From: an uncultured Subdoligranulum sp.
GTDB taxonomy: Bacteria > Bacillota > Clostridia > Oscillospirales > Ruminococcaceae
DNA: 34,000 nt
Reading direction: 5' to 3'
Assembly (NCBI GenBank): GCA_904390925.1
Contig: CAJFMB010000026.1
Location: forward strand, 1-34,000
This document shows, piece by piece, positions 16,117 to 24,073 of the stretch (position 1 is the first letter of the stretch; each line of letters opens with the position of its first letter). The notes below the pieces were generated by a model that had not been told where the DNA came from, searched no databases, and saw nothing but the letters and a program-made list of their open reading frames with translations. A program made the position numbers and the translations under genes.

Positions 16117-16704
16117 TCAGGCTTTGCCGCGGCGGGCGCCCTTGCCGCCGGACTTTTTGGCGGTACCCTTGCTGCCGGTCTGGGTGCGGGTGGATCTGGG
16201 CGCGGCAGGGCGGGGCGCCGGGGCGGGGGTGTCCCGCTGCAGCAGCTTGTCCGGCACCGGGTCCAGGCGCCACAGCTGGTTTTCGCCGGAAACGTCCTGC
16301 CAGATCTGGGCCTGGGCGCCGTTATCCATCCGCATGCCGGCCAGGTCCAGCACCTTGCCGGCCAGCACGTTTTTCAGCTTGACCTTGCCGCCCGAGGCGG
16401 GCAGCACCAGCCAGCGCTGGCTGCTGCCGGTGGTTTTCTGCCACTGGTGCACCCAGGTGCCGTTGATGACGCCGCCCATGGCCAGGTCCAGCACCTTGCC
16501 GGTAAACCGGTTGCGGATGCGGTACTCGCCGTCGGCGGCCTCCTCAAACACCCACTGCTGCCAGGGCTGGCCCTCATAGCTCCAAAGGCGCACCTGGGCG
16601 CCGTTTTCGGTGTTGAAATCCGCCACCTCCAGCACACGTCCATTGGCGGCAGCAATGGTATAGGTGGCGCCTTCCCGGATGACAGTCTGTGCGGATTTTG
16701 GCAT
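16117..16704 (-). CDS. Ricin B-type (beta-trefoil) lectin with basic tail
   Basis: The 195-residue product is one beta-trefoil (about 8-150) with three QxW repeats, at W51, W98 and W145, exactly 47 residues apart; such domains bind carbohydrate. The remainder is a Pro/Ala/Arg stretch (158-175) and a Lys/Gly/Arg-rich end (GSKGTAKKSGGKGARRGKA). There is no signal peptide, membrane segment or wall anchor, so it is either cytosolic or exported by an unknown route. The start is the ATG at 16704 behind AGGAGGGAG; the frame continues upstream across its promoter. The basic tail could bind nucleic acid or anionic polymers. Ligand and role are unknown. Confidence 0.8.
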   Translation of the reverse strand: MPKSAQTVIREGATYTIAAANGRVLEVADFNTENGAQVRLWSYEGQPWQQWVFEEAADGEYRIRNRFTGKVLDLAMGGVINGTWVHQWQKTTGSSQRWLVLPASGGKVKLKNVLAGKVLDLAGMRMDNGAQAQIWQDVSGENQLWRLDPVPDKLLQRDTPAPAPRPAAPRSTRTQTGSKGTAKKSGGKGARRGKA

Positions 16705-16773
16705 AAGTAAACTCCCTCCTGCGCGGCGGGGTGCCGGCGCGCAAAAATAATACATTTGATTGAATATATGTCT

Positions 16774-16782
16774 ATTATACCA
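16774..16782 (-). promoter_or_regulatory. Extended -10 promoter of the lectin gene
   Basis: On the minus strand TGG immediately precedes a perfect TATAAT (16774-16779). No good -35 box is present at 16-18 bases. A GC palindrome CTGCGCGCAG lies just upstream and may be an operator. Confidence 0.55.
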
Positions 16783-16837
16783 TTGAAGCTGCGCGCAGTT
16801 TTGCCAAAAATTGTCGGGCGGGCTTGTCCATTGCGAC

Positions 16838-16882
16838 GACAAAACGGGCGGCACTCCGCCAAAAAAGGGGAGTGCCGCCCGT
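16838..16882 (-). terminator. Terminator of the HAD / phosphofructokinase operon
   Basis: On the minus strand a 14-bp stem (16869-16882 with 16844-16857) is followed by TTTT. It lies 24 bases after the phosphofructokinase stop codon. Confidence 0.85.
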
Positions 16883-16905
16883 CTGTGCAAAACAAACCGA
16901 TGCTG

Positions 16906-18153
16906 TCAGCAGCCCGCCGGGCATTCCTTCAGGTGGATATGCTGGGGCACGCCGTTGATATAAATGGGGGTCAGTTCCGCCTGGATCAGGGGGCGGGCAT
17001 ACCGCTCGAAATCCTCGGTGACATGCATGCCGTCGGGGGTGATCCAGTCCAGCGGAACCCGCTTTTCCTGGTTGGCCACCGCCATCACGTCCACCGTCTC
17101 GGTGGCGATGCGGTAGGGCTGGTCGGACAGGCGGCGGATGGCTGCCATGCGGCCGGTCTCGCCGTTGAAGGCGGCCTCCACCGCGGCGCCGCCCACCTGG
17201 TAGGCCTCGGTGATGTCGGTGCGGCTGGCCAGGTGGCTGGCGCACCGCTGCAGGGTGGAGAACTCGATGGCGCGGGTCTTGCAGCCCAGGCGCACCCGGA
17301 TCAGCTCGGCCAGGTACCGGCTGGTGCCGGAGAGAATCGCCTTGTGGCCGAAGGCGTCCAGCTGGCCGGCGGTGGAGACCAGATCGCAGAGGAACACGCC
17401 GTCGGCGTTGCGCACGCCCTCCGACACGGCAATGATCACATTGTGGCGGGTGCGTTCCAGCTCGGACACCTTGCTGAGGAAGGCGGCCTCGTCAAAGCTG
17501 TGCTCGGGCAGCAGGATCAGGTCGGGGCCGTCGCAGTCGGCGCCCTTGGACAGCGCGGCGGCAGCGGTCAGCCAGCCGGCGTTGCGGCCCATGATCTCGG
17601 CCACCGTGACGCTGCGGATGTTGTAGACGCTGGAGTCGCAGATGACTTCCTTCAAAATGGTGGCCACATACTTGGCGGCGCTGCCGTAGCCGGGGGTGTG
17701 GTCGGTGAGGGTCAGGTCGTTGTCGATGGTCTTGGGCACGCCGATGAACCGCACCGGGCTGTTGACGGTGGCACCGTAGGCCGACAGCTTGGCGATGGTG
17801 TCCATGCTGTCGTTGCCGCCGATGTAAAAGACCGCGCCGATCTGGTACTGTTCAAACAGTTCGAACAGCTTGCGGAAGGGACGGTCGTCCACCCCGGCCT
17901 CCGGCAGCTTGTAGCGGCAGCTGCCCAGAAAGCTGGACGGCGTGCGCTTGAGCAGCTCGATCTGCATTTTGTCGGCGAACTGCTCGTCCAGGTCGATGAT
18001 CCGGCCCTGCAGCAGGCCCTCGATGCCGTACTGCATGCCGTAGACGTGGGGCGCGCCGTAGGCCTTGGCCGACTCGTAGACACCGGCCAGGCTGGAATTG
18101 ATGACGGCCGTCGGTCCGCCCGACTGGCCTACCAGAACATTCGTCCATGCCAT
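16906..18153 (-). CDS. pfp: Pyrophosphate-dependent 6-phosphofructokinase
   Basis: The enzyme interconverts fructose 6-phosphate and fructose 1,6-bisphosphate with pyrophosphate as phosphoryl donor. Two residues point to pyrophosphate rather than ATP: GGNDS (112-116, Asp115 where ATP enzymes have Gly) and PKTIDND (140-146, Lys141 where ATP enzymes have Gly). The N-terminal GQSGGPTAVIN (9-19) is the phosphate loop. With the chosen ATG at 18153 (AAGGAG 11 bases upstream) it is 415 residues. An alternative ATG at 18192 overlaps the stop of the upstream HAD gene (ATGA) and would add 13 residues; translation coupling could use either. It complements the fructose-bisphosphate aldolase at the left of the window in glycolysis. 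Confidence 0.93.
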   Translation of the reverse strand: MAWTNVLVGQSGGPTAVINSSLAGVYESAKAYGAPHVYGMQYGIEGLLQGRIIDLDEQFADKMQIELLKRTPSSFLGSCRYKLPEAGVDDRPFRKLFELFEQYQIGAVFYIGGNDSMDTIAKLSAYGATVNSPVRFIGVPKTIDNDLTLTDHTPGYGSAAKYVATILKEVICDSSVYNIRSVTVAEIMGRNAGWLTAAAALSKGADCDGPDLILLPEHSFDEAAFLSKVSELERTRHNVIIAVSEGVRNADGVFLCDLVSTAGQLDAFGHKAILSGTSRYLAELIRVRLGCKTRAIEFSTLQRCASHLASRTDITEAYQVGGAAVEAAFNGETGRMAAIRRLSDQPYRIATETVDVMAVANQEKRVPLDWITPDGMHVTEDFERYARPLIQAELTPIYINGVPQHIHLKECPAGC

Positions 18154-18188
18154 AGGTTTTTGTTCTCCTTTTTCTTTCGTGGGATTGG

Positions 18189-19052
18189 TCATCGGGCAGG
18201 GGAGGGAACCGGCGGTTCCTCCACGAGGGTGCCCAGGATATAGCGTTCAATGGCTTTTGCCACGCCGTCATGGTCGTTGTCGTCGGTCACGGCAGCGGCG
18301 GCGGCCAGGATCTCCGGCTCGGCGTTGCCCATGGCCACACCCAGCCCCGCCATGCGGATCATGGCCAGGTCGTTGTCCGAGTCGCCGCAGGCCATGACGT
18401 TTTCCCGCCGGTAGCCCAGCGTCTCGGCCAGGGCGACCAGCGCCCGGCCCTTGTTGACGCCGGGGGCGTTGAGTTCCAGGTTGGCCCCCAGGCTGGAGGT
18501 TGCCTCCACATCGCAGGCGGCCAGCACCGCCGCCCGCGCCGCGTCCCGGGTGGGATAGTCGGGGTAGAGGATGCTGAACTTTTCGATGCCGTGGGCGTGC
18601 TGGCGCAAAAAGGCGTGCATGTCCTGCACCGGAATCCGGCTGTCCCGCAGATAGGGCCGCAGCGCCGGCGGCGAAAACTCCACCATCTTGTCCATGTTGT
18701 CGGCGGAGGTGTAGCTGTTGCCGTCAATGAAGATGCTCAGTGCGCTGTTGAAGCGGCGCACAATGTCATAGACCTGTCCGGCGGTGTCGGCGTCAAAGGT
18801 CAGCTCCACCACACGGCGGCCGGTGGCCAGCTCGGTGACGGTGGCGCCGTTGGAAGTCAGCGCGTAGCGGACCCCTTCCAGATGCAGAAATTCCTTCGGC
18901 ACACCGGACACCGGACGCCCGGTGGCGGGCAGCACCACAACCCCCCTGGCGATGGCCGCCTGCATGGCCGCCATCGTCCGCGGCGAGATCCGTTTTTCGC
19001 TGTCAAATACTGTGCCGTCCAGATCCAGGCCCAGCACGCGGATATCCTGCAT
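18189..19052 (-). CDS. Cof-type HAD-superfamily phosphatase
   Basis: The 287-residue cytoplasmic hydrolase carries all HAD motifs: DLDGT (10-14, nucleophile Asp10), TSNG (66-69), Lys201 in GVNKG and GDSDND (223-228). The C2B cap between motifs two and three places it with Cof/YbiV-type sugar-phosphate phosphatases. The start is the ATG at 19052 behind a GGGGGAGGG site; an upstream TTG would add nine residues. It is the first gene of an operon with the phosphofructokinase, whose alternative start overlaps its stop. A role with phosphosugars is plausible from that pairing, but the substrate cannot be read from sequence. Confidence 0.88.
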   Translation of the reverse strand: MQDIRVLGLDLDGTVFDSEKRISPRTMAAMQAAIARGVVVLPATGRPVSGVPKEFLHLEGVRYALTSNGATVTELATGRRVVELTFDADTAGQVYDIVRRFNSALSIFIDGNSYTSADNMDKMVEFSPPALRPYLRDSRIPVQDMHAFLRQHAHGIEKFSILYPDYPTRDAARAAVLAACDVEATSSLGANLELNAPGVNKGRALVALAETLGYRRENVMACGDSDNDLAMIRMAGLGVAMGNAEPEILAAAAAVTDDNDHDGVAKAIERYILGTLVEEPPVPSPAR

Positions 19053-19097
19053 GATGTCCACCCTCCCCCTTGGTTTCAAAAGCCTATATCTACCAGA

Positions 19098-19126
19098 ATT
19101 GTATCCGATTTTGCACAGTATTGCAA
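19098..19126 (-). promoter_or_regulatory. Promoter of the HAD / phosphofructokinase operon
   Basis: On the minus strand TTGCAA (19121-19126) and TACAAT (19098-19103) are 17 bases apart, about 50 bases before the HAD start. Confidence 0.72.
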
Positions 19127-19224
19127 CCGCATCGGGGGAAATTCCGGCGCCGGGGTCCGCCCTCGACTTTGCCGTTGCGGGGTGGTATCATAAAGGCAGC
19201 AAAACAGGAAGGATGATCCGGAAT

Positions 19225-19989
19225 ATGACAGAGAAAAAGCCCCGCATCTGGCAGGCGGATGCGCTGCGGGGACTGGCGCTTTTGAACATGCTGGTCTACC
19301 ACGGCATGTATGACTGGGTGTATGTGTTCGGCCATCCCAGCGGGTGGTACAATATCTTTGCCCTCGGCTGCCATGTGTGGCAGCAGTATATCTGCTGGAG
19401 TTTTATCCTGCTTTCGGGGTTCAGTATCTCGATGGCGCGGCGGCCCTGGAAAAACGGCCTGATTGTGGCCGGCTGCGCCATTGTGCTGACGGTGGTGACG
19501 GCGGTGGCGATGCCCTCCGAGCTGATCCTGTTCGGGGTACTGCACCTGAACGCCTGCGCGGTGCTGCTGACCTGGCTGTTACACCGGGGGCTGGAAAAAG
19601 TTCCCGCCGGGGTGGGGCTGGTGGGCAGCGCGGTGCTGTTTTTGCTGACCAACCAGCTGCCCTACGGGTATCTGGGCTTTGAGGGGCTGCACCTTGTCCG
19701 GCTGCCCGCCGCGCTGTACCGGGCAAACCTGTTCTGGCTGGGACTGCCGGATCTGACCCGGTTTTCCTCGGCGGATTATTTCCCGATTTTTCCCTGGCTG
19801 TTTCTCTTCTGGGTGGGGTATTTCGCCTGGCGGTGTTTCGGCAGGGCTGCCAGGGCCCATGCCGGAACTGCCCCCGCCCCGCTGCGCCCGCTGTGTGCGG
19901 TGGGAAGCCGGACGCTGCTGATCTACATGCTGCACCAGCCGGTGATTTTCGGGGCGCTGTGGGTAGCGGATGCGCTGCTGCGGAGCTGA
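19225..19989 (+). CDS. DUF1624 (heparan-alpha-glucosaminide acetyltransferase-like) membrane protein
   Basis: The 254-residue polytopic membrane protein opens with the family signature QADALRGLALLNMLVYHGMYD (split here as 10-20 and 21-30), then FSFSISM-like and LILFGVLHLNACAVLL segments and FPIFPWLFLFWVGYF. About seven hydrophobic stretches are visible. Relatives are acyltransferase-like proteins of the same broad type as HGSNAT; bacterial members are uncharacterised, and acetylation of a cell-surface sugar is only a guess. Start choice: ATG 19225 has AGGAAGG 12 bases upstream, whereas ATG 19213 abuts that site. The gene is divergent from the HAD operon. Confidence 0.75.
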   Translation: MTEKKPRIWQADALRGLALLNMLVYHGMYDWVYVFGHPSGWYNIFALGCHVWQQYICWSFILLSGFSISMARRPWKNGLIVAGCAIVLTVVTAVAMPSELILFGVLHLNACAVLLTWLLHRGLEKVPAGVGLVGSAVLFLLTNQLPYGYLGFEGLHLVRLPAALYRANLFWLGLPDLTRFSSADYFPIFPWLFLFWVGYFAWRCFGRAARAHAGTAPAPLRPLCAVGSRTLLIYMLHQPVIFGALWVADALLRS

Positions 19990-20000
19990 CCCTGCCGCCC

Positions 20001-20029
20001 TTGCCACCCATGGCAAAAACCGTTATAAT
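20001..20029 (+). promoter_or_regulatory. Promoter of the glycosyltransferase gene with overlapping palindrome
   Basis: TTGCCA (20001-20006) and a perfect TATAAT (20024-20029) are 17 bases apart. The -35 box is one arm of an inverted repeat TTGCCA-CCCA-TGGCAA (20001-20016), so a repressor could cover it. The leader is about 100 bases. Confidence 0.72.
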
Positions 20030-20135
20030 ATTCGGTATGGAAACAGACTTTTTCTGCGCCGGTTTTTCTGCGATGCAGCGGCGCAGTTTCTCTGACCGAC
20101 AGCCGGGGGGCCCCGGCGGAATGGTGAGGTTTTGT

Positions 20136-21092
20136 ATGCTGATCAGTCTTGTGGTTCCCTGTTACAACGAGGAGGAATCGATGCCTCTTTTTTACCGGGA
20201 AGCCAGCCGTGTGGCCGCCGAGATGAAGCAGAGCCACGGCGCCGACTTTGAGTTTATTTTTGTGGACGACGGGTCCCGGGACGGCACCCTGAAGGTGGCC
20301 CGGCAACTGCATGACGCCGACCCCCGGGTGCGGTATGTGAGTTTCAGCCGCAACTTCGGCAAGGAGGCGGGCATCTACGCCGGGCTGAAGGCGGCGAAAG
20401 GGGACTATGTGGCCACGCTGGACGCCGACCTGCAGGACCCGCCGGCGCTTTTGCCCAAAATGCTGGACGCGCTTTTGACCGGGGACTGGGACTGCGCCGC
20501 CACCCGCCGCACCACCCGCAAGGGGGAGCCGCCGGTGCGCAGCTGGTTTGCCCACAAGTTTTACCAGATCATCAACCGGATGGGCGACACCGAGATCGTG
20601 GACGGCGCCCGGGATTTCCGGCTGATGAGCCGCCGCATGACCGACGCGGTGCTGACCCTGTCCGAGTACAACCGGTTTTCCAAGGGGATTTTCAGCTGGG
20701 TGGGCTTCCGCACCAAGTGGTTCGACTACGAAAACATCGAGCGGGTGGCCGGCAAGACCAAGTGGAATTTCTGGAGTCTGTTCCGCTATTCCATCGAGGG
20801 GATTGTGGGCTTTTCCACCGCGCCGCTGGTGTTTGCCGCGCTGGTGGGCGTGATCTTCTGCATTGCGGCCTTCTGCGGCATTGTGTTTGTGGCGGTGCGG
20901 GCGCTGCTGTTCGGTGACCCCACCTCCGGCTGGCCCAGCATGATCTGCATCCTGCTTTTGTGCAGCGGCGTGCAGCTGTTCTGTCTGGGCATTGTGGGGG
21001 AGTACCTGTCCAAGACCTATCTGGAGGTTAAGCACCGGCCCATCTATATTGCCCAGGAAACCGAGGCCGACCGGGACGCCCGCAGGCACTGA
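20136..21092 (+). CDS. Family 2 glycosyltransferase, DPM1/GtrB-like
   Basis: The 318-residue enzyme has an N-terminal GT-A domain (SLVVPCYNEE at 4-13, VDDGS 43-47, DADLQD 96-101 as the metal-binding motif) and two C-terminal membrane helices (about 231-253 and 267-290). This layout is that of polyprenyl-phosphate glucosyl/mannosyl transferases (GtrB, YkcC types), which move a sugar from a nucleotide carrier to undecaprenyl phosphate at the inner face of the membrane. The ATG at 20136 has TGAGG six bases upstream. Sugar and downstream acceptor are unknown; the flanking DUF1624 gene hints at surface-glycan modification. Confidence 0.87.
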   Translation: MLISLVVPCYNEEESMPLFYREASRVAAEMKQSHGADFEFIFVDDGSRDGTLKVARQLHDADPRVRYVSFSRNFGKEAGIYAGLKAAKGDYVATLDADLQDPPALLPKMLDALLTGDWDCAATRRTTRKGEPPVRSWFAHKFYQIINRMGDTEIVDGARDFRLMSRRMTDAVLTLSEYNRFSKGIFSWVGFRTKWFDYENIERVAGKTKWNFWSLFRYSIEGIVGFSTAPLVFAALVGVIFCIAAFCGIVFVAVRALLFGDPTSGWPSMICILLLCSGVQLFCLGIVGEYLSKTYLEVKHRPIYIAQETEADRDARRH

Positions 21093-21122
21093 GGCGGACG
21101 GCCGGGAATCCTGATTCATCCG

Positions 21123-21145
21123 GGCGCCGCGGCTGCGGCGCCTTT
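21123..21145 (+). terminator. Weak terminator-like hairpin
   Basis: GGCGCCGC and GCGGCGCC pair around a GGCT loop and are followed by only three T residues. It lies between the glycosyltransferase and MATE genes and may act as a partial terminator. Confidence 0.4.
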
Positions 21146-21170
21146 GTCACCCAGGGAGGATACCAATTTC

Positions 21171-22595
21171 ATGCAGCATAGTGAACATCACAGCAGGCTG
21201 GGCAGCAAGGCCAGCAATGATCTGGGCAGCGTCGGCATCGGGCGGCTGCTTTTCCGGCTGGCTGTGCCCTCCATTATGGCACAGATCATCAACGTGTTGT
21301 ACAACATGGTGGACCGGATGTACATCGGCCACCTGGAGGGCATCGGCGACGTTGCCCTGACCGGCGTGGGGGTCTGCTTTCCGCTGATCACCGCCATCTC
21401 CGCCTTTGCGGCGCTGGTGTCGATGGGCGGCGCGCCCCGGGCCTCCATCTTTCTCGGACGCGGCGACAAGCAGACCGCCGAAAAGATCCTGGGCAACTGC
21501 GCCACCGCCCTGGTGGTGGTGGGCATTCTGCTGACCGGGTTCTTCTACCTGTTCGGCTACCAGCTGCTGGGACTGTTCGGCGCCTCGCCGGACACCATCG
21601 GCTATTCCTGGGAGTATTTCCGCATCTACCTGATCGGCACCATCTTTGTGCAGGCGTCGCTGGGACTCAATGCCTTCATCAACGCCCAGGGCTACACCAT
21701 CACCGGTATGCTCACCGTCGTCATCGGCGCGGTGCTCAACATCATTCTTGACCCGGTGTTCATGTTTTTGCTGGACATGGGGGTGGAGGGCGCTGCCCTG
21801 GCCACCATCCTGTCCCAGGCGGTTTCCACCGCCTTCACCATCTGGTTCCTCTGCTCCAAGCGCAGCTATCTGCGTCTGAAAAAGGAAAACCTCCGCCCGG
21901 TGGCTTCGGTTTTGTGGCCCAGCATCGCACTGGGGCTTTCCCCCTTTGTGATGCAGCTGACCGAGAGCGTCATCTCGGTCTGTTTCAACACCCAGCTGCA
22001 GATCTACGGCGGCGACATCGCGGTGGGTGCCATGACGGTGCTGTCCAGCGTGATGCAGTTTTCCATGCTGCCTTTGCAGGGCATGGCCCAGGGCGCACAG
22101 CCCATCACCAGCTTCAATTTCGGCGCCGGCAAGATGGACCGGGTCATCAAGACCTACCGGTTTCTGCTGATCGTCTGCCTGATCTATTCCACCTCGCTGT
22201 GGGCCATCTGCGAGTTTGCCCCGGCGCTGGTGGTGGGCATCTTCACCCCGCCGGAGGGAAGCCTGGGCGTCTACACCTGTGCGGCGCTGCGCATCTACAT
22301 GGCCACCAGCCTGATGTTCGGCGCACAGATCGCCTGCCAGCAGACCTTTGTGGCGCTGGGCAAGGCGGGGGTCAGTCTGTTTTTGGCCGTTTTGCGCAAG
22401 ATCATCCTGCTGGTGCCGTTGATCTTTGTGCTGCCGCGGGTTTTGCCCATCGCCCAGGACAACGCCGTCTTCACCGCTGAGCCGGTGGCCGACGCGCTGG
22501 CCGTCATCACCACCTGCACAATGTTTGCCATCGTCTTTGGCGGCATGGTCCGCCGCTGGAAACAGCAAAACCGGCAGAAAGCCGCTGCGGAATGA
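21171..22595 (+). CDS. MATE-family multidrug/metabolite exporter
   Basis: The 474-residue protein has about twelve hydrophobic helices and the MATE hallmark at the first helix (LFRLAVPSIMAQIINVLYNM then VDRMYIGHL) with its second-half counterpart from residue 255 (ALGLSPFVMQLTESVISV). Such proteins expel cationic drugs or metabolites in exchange for Na+ or H+. The ATG at 21171 has GGGAGGA ten bases before it. The length is normal and no frameshift is seen. Substrate is unknown. It is followed by a hairpin that also overlaps the next promoter. Confidence 0.9.
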   Translation: MQHSEHHSRLGSKASNDLGSVGIGRLLFRLAVPSIMAQIINVLYNMVDRMYIGHLEGIGDVALTGVGVCFPLITAISAFAALVSMGGAPRASIFLGRGDKQTAEKILGNCATALVVVGILLTGFFYLFGYQLLGLFGASPDTIGYSWEYFRIYLIGTIFVQASLGLNAFINAQGYTITGMLTVVIGAVLNIILDPVFMFLLDMGVEGAALATILSQAVSTAFTIWFLCSKRSYLRLKKENLRPVASVLWPSIALGLSPFVMQLTESVISVCFNTQLQIYGGDIAVGAMTVLSSVMQFSMLPLQGMAQGAQPITSFNFGAGKMDRVIKTYRFLLIVCLIYSTSLWAICEFAPALVVGIFTPPEGSLGVYTCAALRIYMATSLMFGAQIACQQTFVALGKAGVSLFLAVLRKIILLVPLIFVLPRVLPIAQDNAVFTAEPVADALAVITTCTMFAIVFGGMVRRWKQQNRQKAAAE

Positions 22596-22629
22596 CAATT
22601 TCCGCCTGCGGGGAAAACCTGCCGGACCC

Positions 22630-22673
22630 AAAGCGGAAAATGTCGGCGGATTGCTGGTATTTTCCGCTTTTTA
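22630..22673 (+). terminator. Terminator of the MATE gene overlapping a promoter
   Basis: AAAGCGGAAAA (22630-22640) and its complement (22660-22670) form an 11-bp stem with a 19-base loop, followed by TT. TTGCTG (22651-22656) inside the loop and TATGAT (22672-22677) just after the stem could be -35 and -10 boxes of the next gene, though the spacing of 15 is short. Confidence 0.5.
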
Positions 22674-22800
22674 TGATATACTGCCATTCAAGGGCAGCTG
22701 CTTTGCCGGACGGTTCCGGCACAGGCGCTGTTCCAATGGCGTCAAACCCTTGAAACCGGAACGGCGGGGCGTCTCCCGCCTTCCCATGAGGAATTGTAAC

Positions 22801-23703
22801 ATGTTGCATCGACTGAAACAGGCCCTGGCCAGACGCCTTCCCGTCACGGGCGGCCGCCTGAGCGCAGAGACCGAACGACTGAACACCGAGATCCAGACCC
22901 TGCAGAAAGCCCAGCAGGAAAGCCTGAAACAGATCACCGCCCTGAACCGGGCGCTGAAAGAATCCAACACCCTGATCCGCCGTATGCAGGAGCAGACCGG
23001 CCGGACCCTGGAACGGATGGAAAAATCCGGCCGGCTTTGCCAGCGTATGGCAAGCGAGGGGGTCTGGGCAGAGGTGTTCAACAACACCATCACCGGCAGC
23101 AGCTGGCTGAAGGACCAGACCTTCTCGCCGGGACGGTGGGCGCTGGGCTATCAGGCGCTGTATGTGCTCTACCGGACCCTGGACCAGGTGCGGCCTTCCA
23201 GCATTCTGGAACTTGGCCTGGGACAGTCCACCCACATGACCACCCAGTATGCCCAGCAGCAAAAGGACGTGTCCCATCTGGTGGTGGAAAACGATCCCAA
23301 CTGGATTGCGTTTTACGAGCGCCGCAATCCCCTGGGGGACAACACCCATATTTTGCAGATGGACCTGACCTTCCAGCCTTACCGGGATGCGCCGGCGGTG
23401 CGCAGCTATGCGAACTTCCAGCAGCTGAAGGGCAAAACCTTTGACCTGATTCTAATCGACGCGCCGCTGGGCGGCGACATGAAGCAGTTTGCCCGGGTGG
23501 ATCTTCTGGGCCTGCTGCCCGACTGTCTTGCCCCGTCCTTTGTGATTCTGATGGACGACACCAATCGCCCCGGCGAAAAGCACACGGTGGCGGAAATCAC
23601 CGAAGTACTCCAGCCGCTGGGTGCCGTCACTGCCACCTATTCCGGCGCCAAGGACATGACCATCTGGACCAGCCCGGATCTTTCCTTCCTCTGCACCATG
23701 TAA
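22801..23703 (+). CDS. SAM-dependent methyltransferase-like protein with N-terminal coiled coil
   Basis: The 300-residue cytoplasmic protein has a heptad-rich coiled coil (about 20-78) followed by a class I methyltransferase-like Rossmann domain. SILELGLGQSTHMT (134-147) is the glycine-rich cofactor loop, VVENDP (161-166) the acidic end of strand two, and FDLILIDAPLGGD the strand-four region. Proteins of this build occur in glycan and capsule clusters, so a role in modifying a surface polymer is possible given the upstream glycosyltransferase, but no substrate can be named. The ATG at 22801 has GAGGA eight bases upstream; a second ATG at 22786 overlaps that site. Confidence 0.7.
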   Translation: MLHRLKQALARRLPVTGGRLSAETERLNTEIQTLQKAQQESLKQITALNRALKESNTLIRRMQEQTGRTLERMEKSGRLCQRMASEGVWAEVFNNTITGSSWLKDQTFSPGRWALGYQALYVLYRTLDQVRPSSILELGLGQSTHMTTQYAQQQKDVSHLVVENDPNWIAFYERRNPLGDNTHILQMDLTFQPYRDAPAVRSYANFQQLKGKTFDLILIDAPLGGDMKQFARVDLLGLLPDCLAPSFVILMDDTNRPGEKHTVAEITEVLQPLGAVTATYSGAKDMTIWTSPDLSFLCTM

Positions 23704-23720
23704 CCGCGCCGGGGATTGCC

Positions 23721-23999
23721 ATGGAATCTGTCATCTGTATTCTGCTCTCTGTCTGGCTGGCTGTTGTCAACCTGGCGGGGCTTGTCCTGATGGCGGCGGA
23801 CAAGTCCCGCGCCCGCCGCGGACGCTGGCGTGTGCCGGAGCGTATGCTGTTTCTGACGGCGCTGCTGGGCGGCGCCGCGGGCAGCTGGGCAGGGATGTAT
23901 CTGTTTCACCACAAGACCCGGCACTGGTATTTTGTGCTGGGCATGCCGCTGATTCTGGCCTGTCAGATCGCTTTGGGGGTCTGGCTGGCCATCCGCTGA
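23721..23999 (+). CDS. DUF1294 small membrane protein
   Basis: The 92-residue protein belongs to DUF1294. It shows a first hydrophobic helix (4-24), then the family core DKSRARRGRWRVPERML (27-43), LGGAAGSWAGM (49-59), the HHKTRH motif (62-67) and a last helix (70-90). Function is unknown in the family. It starts 18 bases after the methyltransferase-like gene with a weak GGGG site and lies 74 bases before mnmE. Confidence 0.85.
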   Translation: MESVICILLSVWLAVVNLAGLVLMAADKSRARRGRWRVPERMLFLTALLGGAAGSWAGMYLFHHKTRHWYFVLGMPLILACQIALGVWLAIR

Positions 24000-24073
24000 C
24001 GGGAGGGCGTCGCCTTGCCGGCGGCGGATTTTGCATACAGGGAAATCTGACAAGAGGGGAGAGGTCATCTGCC

